Notes under the pieces: generated by a model
What the model saw: the letters and a program-made list of their open reading frames with translations, nothing else
Database searches by the model: none
What the model was told of the DNA's origin: nothing
In this document: positions 55,556 through 62,832 of the stretch, piece after piece
How the letters are laid out: every line of letters starts with the position of its first letter
Position numbering within the stretch: the stretch's first letter is position 1
Assembly (NCBI RefSeq): GCF_014268505.2
Contig: NZ_JABWQP020000003.1
Span: 248,001 to 312,000 of the forward strand
From: Pseudomonas khorasanensis
GTDB lineage: Bacteria; Pseudomonadota; Gammaproteobacteria; Pseudomonadales; Pseudomonadaceae
DNA length: 64,000 nt
Direction of reading: 5' to 3'
Translations under genes and position numbers: made by a program

Positions 55556-56206
55556 TCAACCGAGCCAATCGAGGGTCAGCAGTAAACGGCGCACCCCCAC
55601 TGCCGGTTGCGGCGAACGATGGATCAGCCCGAAGCCTTCGTTTCCATGCCACTTCTCGCCTTTGAGCAATGCAACGTCACCGCAGCCGAACTGGCGGATG
55701 CACGCTGCGTCTTGCGGCTCGGCATGGGCCTGGCCGAGTTGCGCACGATCCATTACACCTTCTTCAAGCCACTGGCTGCCCACACCGGCGTAGGTGGTGA
55801 TCAGGCGCACCGGAACGTGATCGACATGGAAACGCGGGCACATGGCCCTGTCGAGCACGCGCAAACGCACGCCGATGCGCCGCGCACCCAGCAGGCAAGC
55901 AAAGGCGCTGATCAGCCATTTCAGGTCGGTCATAAAACCTTCGAAGCCTTCAAGATCCCGAAGACCGGACGCCAAACCGTCAAGATCCGGTTCGGCGTCT
56001 TCGTCAGGCAATTCCAGGCATAGCGACTCCGCCAGGGGCTCGTTAAGCGACAGCACCAATTGTGCAAAATCGGCGATGTGCACCGGCAACTGGCGCTGCC
56101 ACACGGCGAGATTGACATCGTCCTCAAGGATTTTCGTCAATGTTTGAGGCGCCATGCCCTGGTATTGATGACGGGTGCGGGTTTGCAGCATTCCGAGCGC
56201 GTGCAT
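55556..56206 (-). CDS. DUF1826 protein
   Basis: The 216-residue protein matches my memory of DUF1826: CPRFHVDHVPVRLITTYAGVGSQWLE, then RQFGCGDVALLKGEKW and the ending PAVGVRRLLLTLDW. The His-x-Asp-His cluster suggests metal binding, perhaps a dioxygenase-like core. Its ATG overlaps the stop of the CobW gene before it by one base (TGATG), so it is coupled. Members occur in Zur regulons of pseudomonads. Confidence 0.85.
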   Translation of the reverse strand: MHALGMLQTRTRHQYQGMAPQTLTKILEDDVNLAVWQRQLPVHIADFAQLVLSLNEPLAESLCLELPDEDAEPDLDGLASGLRDLEGFEGFMTDLKWLISAFACLLGARRIGVRLRVLDRAMCPRFHVDHVPVRLITTYAGVGSQWLEEGVMDRAQLGQAHAEPQDAACIRQFGCGDVALLKGEKWHGNEGFGLIHRSPQPAVGVRRLLLTLDWLG

Positions 56207-57411
56207 CAGGCGGCCTCTTCGTGCCAAGGGCCAAACGGATCTGGCAGCAAGCGCCAGCCTTCTACTCCGAGCGCCATTTCTTCATCGGTGAGCAAGCACG
56301 TATCAAGTTCGGCTGAGAGCTGTGGGAAATCGATATTCTGACCAATGAACACCAGTTCCTGACGGCAATCACCGACGCTCGGCATCCAGTTTTCCATGAT
56401 GGCTGCGGTGCTTTCCGGGTCCTGAGGCCATTGGTTTTTCGCCACGAAACGCCACCAGCGCCCGGCAAAACCATGGCGCATCAAACCGCCGGCCTGTGAC
56501 CAGCTGCCGGCGTCGGTGGGTTTGCTGGCGAGCCAGAAAAAGCCCTTGGAGCGCAGCAACTTGCCGTTCAACCATGGCCGGTCGATGAAACTGAAGAAAC
56601 GCTGAGGATGAAACGGCCGACGGGCGCGATAAGCCGTAGAGGCGATGCCGTATTCCTGAGTTTCTGGAATGTGCTCGCCACGCAGCTCCTTTAACCATCC
56701 GGGGGCTTGTGCGGCTTTTTCGAAGTCGAAAAGGCCGGTGTTGAGGATTTTTTCCAAGGGCACTTCGCCCATCACCATAGGAATAATTTCAGCATTAGCA
56801 TTGAGGCGCTTGAGGATGGCGATCAGTTCGTTACGTTCGTGCTGACTGATCAGGTCGATTTTGCTGATCAACAAAACGTCGGCAAACTCGATTTGTTCGA
56901 TCAACAGGTCAGTGATCGAGCGCTCGTCATCTTCCCCGAGGGTTTCTCCGCGAGAGGCCAGACTTTCGGCGGCCTGGTAATCGAGCAGAAAATTAACCCC
57001 GTCAACGACCGTAACCATGGTGTCCAGGCGAGCGATGTCGGCAAGGCTTTGCCCCTCCTCGTCGCGGAACGTAAACGTTTCGGCGACGGGTAGCGGTTCG
57101 GAAATGCCGGTGGACTCGATCAGCAAATAATCGAAGCGATCCTCTCTTGCAAGTTTGCTGACTTCTTCGAGCAGATCCTCGCGTAACGTACAGCATATGC
57201 AGCCATTGCTCATTTCAATCAGCTTTTCCTCGGCTCGGTTCAGGCTGACATCGCGCTGGACTTCGCCGCCATCGATATTGATCTCGCTCATATCGTTGAC
57301 AATAACCGCGACGCGCAGACCATCGCGATTACGTAGTACGTAATTTAATAGCGTACTTTTCCCAGCGCCGAGAAATCCTGAAAGCACGGTGACGGGCAAC
57401 TGGACTGACAT
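56206..57411 (-). CDS. CobW/COG0523 GTPase, ZigA/YciC type
   Basis: The 401-residue GTPase has Walker A GFLGAGKSTLLN, metal-binding GCICCT, ESTGISEPLPVAETF and SKIDLI, and a long C-terminal CobW_C domain (RPFHPQRFFSFID, GFFWLASKP). This subgroup is induced by zinc starvation and hands zinc to essential enzymes. GAGGA precedes ATG 57411. A Zur-box palindrome lies 126 bases upstream. Confidence 0.92.
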   Translation of the reverse strand: MSVQLPVTVLSGFLGAGKSTLLNYVLRNRDGLRVAVIVNDMSEINIDGGEVQRDVSLNRAEEKLIEMSNGCICCTLREDLLEEVSKLAREDRFDYLLIESTGISEPLPVAETFTFRDEEGQSLADIARLDTMVTVVDGVNFLLDYQAAESLASRGETLGEDDERSITDLLIEQIEFADVLLISKIDLISQHERNELIAILKRLNANAEIIPMVMGEVPLEKILNTGLFDFEKAAQAPGWLKELRGEHIPETQEYGIASTAYRARRPFHPQRFFSFIDRPWLNGKLLRSKGFFWLASKPTDAGSWSQAGGLMRHGFAGRWWRFVAKNQWPQDPESTAAIMENWMPSVGDCRQELVFIGQNIDFPQLSAELDTCLLTDEEMALGVEGWRLLPDPFGPWHEEAA

Positions 57412-57536
57412 TGGATAATCCTCTTCAGGGGGCCGCCGATTGGGGCTTTGTCTGCACGTAAAATGTTTTGTGCCTCGAACGTGCGATACGTTGGATGCAA
57501 CGCGTCTATCGGCCAGCTCGGACCACTTGGCTTTAA

Positions 57537-57551
57537 TGTTATAGTATAACA
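57537..57551. promoter_or_regulatory. Zur box (TGTTATAGTATAACA)
   Basis: A perfect 15-bp palindrome matches the Pseudomonas Zur pattern. On the minus strand it contains TATACT, a plausible -10 for the ZigA-type gene. It also lies 80 bases before the divergent secreted-protein gene. Confidence 0.85.
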
Positions 57552-57630
57552 ACACATACAAACCAGCCCTACTTGCTGGTAGCGATAAACAGCGGAAGCT
57601 GAAGCGATCGCCAATTTCTGAGGCCAGTTG

Positions 57631-58008
57631 ATGAATCGCACGTGGAAATGCTTATTTTTGAGCTTTGGGTTTTCGATTGCGCACGTTGCTTCGGCGCAAA
57701 TACCGACGCTCGCGAGCTGCACGCGCAGCGCCAACCTGCTGGCGTGCGTGGACGCCGACGGCAACGCCTACAGCGTTAATACCGTCGGTAATACACTCTA
57801 TCTGCGCGGTTTTGAAAAAGAAGGGCGCCGCTACTGGGCTCAAACCAACAGCCGGTTCGGCCAATTGACCTTCTTCACAGGCGTCGCCTCCAACGGCGAA
57901 GCATGGGTCGGTTATACCCGTCGGGTCGGCTGGACGACCATCAACCGTTTCTCCAGCTCGGGCGGCAGCAGCGCTAAATTTACCTGTAGCCGGTTGACCG
58001 GCTGTTAA
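57631..58008 (+). CDS. Small secreted protein, unknown function
   Basis: The 125-residue protein has a signal peptide (cleavage near VASA, then QIPTLASC) and a mature domain with four Cys, two near the N-terminus and two at the very end (FTCSRLTGC), plus TLYLRGFEKEGRRYWAQ and GEAWVGYTRRVGWTTINRF. GAGG lies 7 bases before ATG 57631. It shares an intergenic region with the Zur-controlled GTPase, so it may be induced by zinc starvation. Not recognised. Confidence 0.75.
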   Translation: MNRTWKCLFLSFGFSIAHVASAQIPTLASCTRSANLLACVDADGNAYSVNTVGNTLYLRGFEKEGRRYWAQTNSRFGQLTFFTGVASNGEAWVGYTRRVGWTTINRFSSSGGSSAKFTCSRLTGC

Positions 58009-58063
58009 CTTCGCTACCGTCTTTTCCAGCTGCCTGCTCAAATATGAGCGCCATAACATCAGC

Positions 58064-58077
58064 GTTTCACGTGGAAC
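58064..58077. other. parS-like ParB site (GTTTCACGTGGAAC)
   Basis: It matches the ParB consensus GTTYCACGTGRAAC in 14 bases. Three tandem GTGGAAC heptamers start within it. Confidence 0.75.
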
Positions 58078-58161
58078 GTGGAACGTGGAACGTTGAGCAG
58101 TGAGCAATCTCTGCTGGCACACATGAAAACGTGTTCATCAAAAAGCTGTCGTCGTTTGAAT

Positions 58162-58176
58162 TGTTATAATGTAACA
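58162..58176 (+). promoter_or_regulatory. Zur box (TGTTATAATGTAACA) before folE2
   Basis: The near-perfect palindrome shares TGTTATA and TAACA arms with the 57537 site. It contains TATAAT, a likely -10, 36 bases before the folE2 start, so Zur would block the folE2-znu operon promoter. Confidence 0.82.
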
Positions 58177-58205
58177 TTGAATTCGATCATTACGACGGTC
58201 CGAAC

Positions 58206-59102
58206 ATGAATTCGCTGACACTTCCTGATATCGCCACACAAAACTCCCGCCAAGCGCTGCCGCTCGAATGGGTGGGAATGCATGGCATTGCGTTACCCGT
58301 TTTGCTAGAGGGCCAACGCGTTAGCGCCAAAGCTGATGCGGGGCTCAGTCTTGATGATGGCGAGGCACGCGGAATTCATATGTCACGACTGTATCTGGCG
58401 CTGCAGGCGCTCGAATACGAGAGCCTTTCTCCAGCGTTATTGCTGCGAGTACTCAAGCAATTCCTGCAGAGCCATGAAGGTTTATCGCAGTGCGCCTACC
58501 TGAATATCCATTCCGATTTGCTGCTGAAAAGAACCGCCCTGATCAGCCCGCTGGCGGGTTGGAAGTCCTATCCCGCAACCATCTCAGCAAGCTTGAAACA
58601 GCAAATGTTCCACGTGGAACTTAAAATCGAAGTGCCTTACTCATCGACGTGCCCCTGTTCCGCCGCGCTGGCCAGGCAGTTGATCCAGCAGCAATTCGTC
58701 GATGACTTTGCCAATAAAGCCCTTCAGCATGCAGATGTATTGGCGTGGCTTGGCTCGACTAAAGGCATCGTAGCCACGCCTCATAGTCAACGCAGCTATG
58801 CGCAACTACACCTGCACCTCGATGGATTTGTTGATGAGCTCCCGCTGACAGCAATTATCAACGACGCCGAAGCCGCCCTCGGCACCGCCGTCCAAACCGC
58901 TGTAAAGCGTGCCGACGAACAAGCTTTCGCCCTCGCCAATGGACAGAATCTGATGTTCTGCGAAGACGCCGCCCGGCGCCTCAATCTTGCCCTGCAGCGC
59001 ACGCCCGGAATCAATCAATTCCATATAAGGGTGATTCATGCCGAAAGCCTTCACGCCCATGACGCCGTTGCCGAGAGCAGCTGGAAACGGGAGCATCTAT
59101 GA
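58206..59102 (+). CDS. folE2: GTP cyclohydrolase FolE2 (type IB)
   Basis: The 298-residue enzyme has the GCYH-IB active-site segment VPYSSTCPCSAALA with the catalytic Cys near 148, and the His/Glu residues around it. It makes dihydroneopterin triphosphate for folate without needing zinc, replacing FolE when zinc is scarce. It heads a five-gene operon with 4-base or 1-base overlaps. The codons at residues 134-139 (MFHVEL) contain a perfect parS sequence. Confidence 0.94.
   Translation: MNSLTLPDIATQNSRQALPLEWVGMHGIALPVLLEGQRVSAKADAGLSLDDGEARGIHMSRLYLALQALEYESLSPALLLRVLKQFLQSHEGLSQCAYLNIHSDLLLKRTALISPLAGWKSYPATISASLKQQMFHVELKIEVPYSSTCPCSAALARQLIQQQFVDDFANKALQHADVLAWLGSTKGIVATPHSQRSYAQLHLHLDGFVDELPLTAIINDAEAALGTAVQTAVKRADEQAFALANGQNLMFCEDAARRLNLALQRTPGINQFHIRVIHAESLHAHDAVAESSWKREHL
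58607..58620. other. Perfect parS site (GTTCCACGTGGAAC) inside folE2
   Basis: A fully symmetric 14-bp ParB-binding palindrome as in Pseudomonas parS, 543 bases from the first. It is read through as coding sequence. Confidence 0.82.
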
Positions 59103-59767
59103 TCCGCTGCCAAACGCTCGTCTGGGGCGCGCCAGGCCAACCGCTGACCACGCCGTTGAGCCTTGAGCTGGAAAGCGCCAGCCTCACCGCCATCATCGGC
59201 GCTAACGGTTGTGGCAAAAGCAGCCTCTTGAAAGTCATCGCAGGGCTGCAAAAACCATTGAGGGGCAGCGTAGCCATGAGGGTGCCGCGTCAAAGCGGTA
59301 TCTCTTTTCTGCCGCAGCAACTGCACCTGGATCGCCAGTTTCCCATCAGCCTTGAAGAGTTGGTTGCCGCCGGTTTCTGGGGCCGTCGACTCTCGGCGCA
59401 ATTGCGCACACAGCGACTGAAGAACGCCTTGGAAGACTGGCATCTCAGCGGGCTCGAACAACGTCCCTTAATGGCACTGTCGGGCGGTGAGTTGCAGCGC
59501 GCCCTCCTTGCCCGCTTGAGTCTTGCGGATGCGCCGGTGCTCCTGCTCGATGAGCCGCATGCTGCGCTCGACGAACTGGGTCAACGTCTCCTCTGGCAGC
59601 ACATACACGCCTGGCATACCGAAGGACGGACCGTCGTCGTGGTCTGCCACGACCTGGCCGCCGTTCGCCAGCACATCCCGCGCACGCTGCTGATCAAAAA
59701 TGGCCAGTGTATATACGGCCCGAGTAGCGAGTTGATCCAGCAGACGCCGCACATGCAGGTGGCCTGA
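59099..59767 (+). CDS. znuC: Zinc-type metal ABC transporter ATP-binding protein
   Basis: The 222-residue ATPase has Walker A GANGCGKSS, signature ALSGGELQR and Walker B VLLLDEPHAALDE. It is coupled to folE2 (ATGA overlap) and to the permease (1-base overlap). Function as a zinc importer is inferred from the Zur box and partners; a manganese or AztA-type assignment remains possible. Confidence 0.88.
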   Translation: MIRCQTLVWGAPGQPLTTPLSLELESASLTAIIGANGCGKSSLLKVIAGLQKPLRGSVAMRVPRQSGISFLPQQLHLDRQFPISLEELVAAGFWGRRLSAQLRTQRLKNALEDWHLSGLEQRPLMALSGGELQRALLARLSLADAPVLLLDEPHAALDELGQRLLWQHIHAWHTEGRTVVVVCHDLAAVRQHIPRTLLIKNGQCIYGPSSELIQQTPHMQVA

Positions 59768-60636
59768 TGCTCACCGTCGTCAGCCATTTCTGGCAGCCGT
59801 TCAACGAATTCATGTTCATGCGCCGCGCTCTGCTCGGCGGATTGGTATTGGCGTGCAGCACTGCGCCTCTAGGCGTTTTCCTGATTCTCAGGCGCATGAG
59901 TCTGATCGGTGATGCCGTCGCCCACGGCATTCTCCCGGGCGCGGCCTTAGGCTTCTGGTTCGCCGGTCTCAGCCTCCCCGCGCTCACGCTCGGCGGCCTC
60001 GGGGCGGGCCTGAGCATGGCCGGTCTAGCGGCGTGGATTACCCGGCGAACCGGTTTGCGCGAAGACGCCAGTCTCGCCGCGATCTATCCCATCTCCCTGG
60101 CCAGCGGCGTGCTGATTCTCGGTATGGCAGGTAAACGCCTCGACCTTTTGCATCTGCTGTTCGGCTCAGCGCTCGCCGTGGACGGCCCGACACTCAATGG
60201 CATGTTATGGGTCTCTGCGTTCAGCTTGATTGCCATGGCACTGATTTACAAACCCCTGTTGCTGGACACCCTCGACCCGTTGTTCTTGAGAACTGTCAGC
60301 CGTCTCGGTCCGCTCGCCCATGGTGTATTTCTGACCCTGGTCGTACTCAATCTGGTGATCGGCTTCCAGGCCATCGGCGCGCTGATGGTGGTTGGCCTGA
60401 TGATGCTCCCCGCCGCCGCCTCAAGATTCTGGAGTCGCCGTTTACCCGCCCTGATTGCCGTTGCGGCTGGCATGGGATGCCTGTCGGTGTGGCTCGGTTT
60501 GCTGCTGTCGTTTTACTACTCGCTACCCAGCGGTCCGGCCATTGTCCTGGTCGCCGGCGCCGGCTATCTGCTCTCCGTCGTGTTCGGACCGGTTCACGGT
60601 CTGCTGCGCCGCCCGACTTTGCTCACGTCTCAATGA
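59767..60636 (+). CDS. znuB: Zinc-type metal ABC transporter permease
   Basis: The 289-residue ABC-3 family permease has about eight membrane segments, FMRRALLGGLVLACSTAPLGVFLILRRMSLIGDAVAHGILPGAALGFW at the start and GALMVVGLMMLPAAASRFW near the end. It pairs with the ATPase and binding protein on either side. Confidence 0.88.
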   Translation: MLTVVSHFWQPFNEFMFMRRALLGGLVLACSTAPLGVFLILRRMSLIGDAVAHGILPGAALGFWFAGLSLPALTLGGLGAGLSMAGLAAWITRRTGLREDASLAAIYPISLASGVLILGMAGKRLDLLHLLFGSALAVDGPTLNGMLWVSAFSLIAMALIYKPLLLDTLDPLFLRTVSRLGPLAHGVFLTLVVLNLVIGFQAIGALMVVGLMMLPAAASRFWSRRLPALIAVAAGMGCLSVWLGLLLSFYYSLPSGPAIVLVAGAGYLLSVVFGPVHGLLRRPTLLTSQ

Positions 60637-60647
60637 GGTGTTTCCCG

Positions 60648-61523
60648 ATGCGCGCTTTACTTGTGCTGTTCAGCCTGATGTTGTCGATGTCTTTATCGGC
60701 AGCCGAAAAACTGCCGGTGGTCACCAGTTTCAGTATTCTCGCCGACATGGTCCATCAGGTCGGTGGCGAGCATGTCCAGATCACCAGCATGGTCGGGCCG
60801 GATGCCGATGCCCACACCTACGAACCGACGCCGGACGATGCCAAGGCCCTGCTCAAGGCCAAGTTGATTATCAAAAATGGCCTCGGTTTCGAGCCGTGGC
60901 TGGATCGCCTGGTGGCCAGCACCGACAGCAAGGCCCCGGTCATCAGCGCCAGTCGCGGTGTTATCCCGCGCTCGCTGGATGAGGACGGCGAAACCGTGCC
61001 CGACCCGCATGCCTGGCACAACCTGGCCAACGCCGAGCTGTACGTAGCCAACATCACCAAGGCGCTGGTGACGGCTGACCCGGCAAACAAGGGCGACTAT
61101 GAGCGCAACAGCCAAACCTACCTCAAGCAGATCCATGCGCTGCTCGCCGAAGCCAAAAGCAAACTCGGTGCGCTGCCACCGGGCAACCGCAAGATCGTCA
61201 CCAGCCACGATGCGTTTGGTTATCTCGGCCAGGCCTATGGCATCGACTTCATGGCGCCACAGGGTCTGTCCACCGAACGCGAACCTTCCGCCGCCGAAGT
61301 TGCCGCGCTGATTACGCAGATTCGCCAAGCCAGGGTCAAAGCGGTATTCATGGAAAACATCAAGGACGCGCGCCTGCTCAAGCAGATCGCTGATGAGAGT
61401 GGCGCGCAGATCGGCGGCACGCTGTACTCGGACGCGCTCGCCGCGAGCGGTCCGGCCAGCACCTTCATCGGGCTGTTCGAATACAACCTCAATACCCTCT
61501 TCAACGCGTTGCGCCAGCCATGA
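60648..61523 (+). CDS. znuA: Zinc-type metal ABC transporter substrate-binding protein
   Basis: The 291-residue cluster A-I binding protein has a signal peptide (MRALLVLFSLMLSMSLSAA) and metal ligands in DAHTYEPTP, PDPHAWHN and SHDAFGYL, plus a C-terminal Asp in YSDALA. The acidic, His-rich loop of classical ZnuA is missing, as in AztC-type or manganese-binding relatives. ATG 60648 with GAGGTG 8 bases upstream is preferred to ATG 60633. Confidence 0.88.
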   Translation: MRALLVLFSLMLSMSLSAAEKLPVVTSFSILADMVHQVGGEHVQITSMVGPDADAHTYEPTPDDAKALLKAKLIIKNGLGFEPWLDRLVASTDSKAPVISASRGVIPRSLDEDGETVPDPHAWHNLANAELYVANITKALVTADPANKGDYERNSQTYLKQIHALLAEAKSKLGALPPGNRKIVTSHDAFGYLGQAYGIDFMAPQGLSTEREPSAAEVAALITQIRQARVKAVFMENIKDARLLKQIADESGAQIGGTLYSDALAASGPASTFIGLFEYNLNTLFNALRQP

Positions 61524-62080
61524 TCCGCAAGAACCCGTCCGGCGATCTTCCGCGCATTGCCGAGTCGGCTTACGTCGATAAGACAGCGATCATCTGCGGC
61601 AAAGTGATCATTGGTGAAAACGTTTTCGTAGGGCCTTATGCGGTGATCCGCGCCGATGAAGTGGATGCCTCGGGCGAGATGGAGCCGATCACCATCGGCG
61701 CCAACTCGAATATTCAGGACGGCGTAGTGATTCATTCGAAGTCCGGCGCAGCGGTGACCATCGGCGAGTTCAGTTCCATCGCCCACCGCTCGATCGTGCA
61801 CGGCCCATGCGTGGTTGGCGACCGCGTATTCATCGGCTTCAACAGCGTGCTGTTCAACTGCGTGGTTGGCGATGGCTGCGTGGTGCGGCACAACTCGGTC
61901 GTCGATGGCCGCGATTTGCCGGATGCGTTTTATGTGCCCTCGACAACCCGCATCGGGCCCAATACCGATCTCTCGCTGTTTGCGCCGGTGAGTGTCAGCG
62001 CTTCGGAGTTTTCCGAGGATGTGGCGCGGACGAATGTTGATTTGGTGCGAGGTTACAAAGCACTGCAGAACGAGTTTTGA
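61520..62080 (+). CDS. Gamma carbonic anhydrase family protein
   Basis: The 186-residue left-handed beta-helix protein has hexapeptide repeats (ITIGANSNIQDGVVIH, VTIGEFSSIAHRSIVHG, VFIGFNSVLFNC) and the three metal-ligand His in VVIHSK, IAHRS and VHGP. In zinc-starved cells such a paralogue may use another metal. It is the last gene of the folE2 operon (ATGA overlap); a homologue sits beside folE2 in P. aeruginosa. Confidence 0.88.
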   Translation: MIRKNPSGDLPRIAESAYVDKTAIICGKVIIGENVFVGPYAVIRADEVDASGEMEPITIGANSNIQDGVVIHSKSGAAVTIGEFSSIAHRSIVHGPCVVGDRVFIGFNSVLFNCVVGDGCVVRHNSVVDGRDLPDAFYVPSTTRIGPNTDLSLFAPVSVSASEFSEDVARTNVDLVRGYKALQNEF

Positions 62081-62120
62081 GCGGTAGAGGGTTTAGCTAT
62101 GCGGCGCCCTTGCTGGCGTC

Positions 62121-62143
62121 TTCGCGAGCAGGCTCGCTCCCAC
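62121..62143. repeat. Single REP copy
   Basis: One GAGCAGGCTCGCTCCCAC copy without a clear inverted partner, between convergent genes. Confidence 0.8.
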
Positions 62144-62182
62144 CGTTGAGCCGCGTTCCAACGATGGGAGCGGCATGAGGTT

Positions 62183-62701
62183 TTAAGCGCGGGGTTTTAC
62201 CGCGCCGCAATCCTGACCCAGCCACACCGCGCGGGTTTCCAGACTGCCCTTCTGGTTGATGCCAATCGCGTTGAATGTGCCATTGGCGACGGTGGTGAAT
62301 TCCCGGTCACTGAGGAATGTCGCCACGCCAGTGCCTTGGGCTTTCGGGCAGCTGAAACGGAATTTCCATTGGTTGCCGGTTCGCTCGGTGATCTGCTGTT
62401 TGCAGCCCGACTGCGGATCGGCCAGCGGGATATCGTTGGTCGCCACTTGCTGAGGCGTCAGACAGGCGCGGATGCCTTTACCGCCGATGTTGATGCCATT
62501 CTTCTCAAGCGCCGCGCGTTGCTGCGGTGTGATCTGGCCTTGAATCTTGCCAAGGATCGATTGCACATCCATCGCCTGGTCATCGACTTTCAGATTGCTC
62601 GAAGACATTTCCCATAGGCCCGGCTGGAGCATTTGCGCCTGCGCAATCACCGGCAATGCCAAACCCAGGCCCAGCGCCATACCCAGCAGACGAACGTTCA
62701 T
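62183..62701 (-). CDS. DUF3617 protein
   Basis: The 172-residue periplasmic protein has a signal peptide (cleavage near AQAQ) and the DUF3617 core (LQPGLWEMSSSNLKV, GIRACLTPQQVAT, GCKQQITERTGNQWKFRFSCP). It is conserved in pseudomonads, with no known function. AGGAG lies 7 bases before ATG 62701. Confidence 0.86.
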   Translation of the reverse strand: MNVRLLGMALGLGLALPVIAQAQMLQPGLWEMSSSNLKVDDQAMDVQSILGKIQGQITPQQRAALEKNGINIGGKGIRACLTPQQVATNDIPLADPQSGCKQQITERTGNQWKFRFSCPKAQGTGVATFLSDREFTTVANGTFNAIGINQKGSLETRAVWLGQDCGAVKPRA

Positions 62702-62832
62702 CGACAAACTCCTAATCAGTTGTGGCCGTTAGACGCCGGCCGGATGCTTCGGTTCATGCCCCAATTAAATAGCGACATTCGCGGCAGAACATGGTCTGTT
62801 AAGCATTGATTTTCGCGGAGCAAGGCTGCCCC

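Noticed and set aside
60207..60647. N-terminal extension of the znuA frame overlapping znuB
   Set aside because: The extension has no domain, and a signal peptide starts at ATG 60648 with a good ribosome site.
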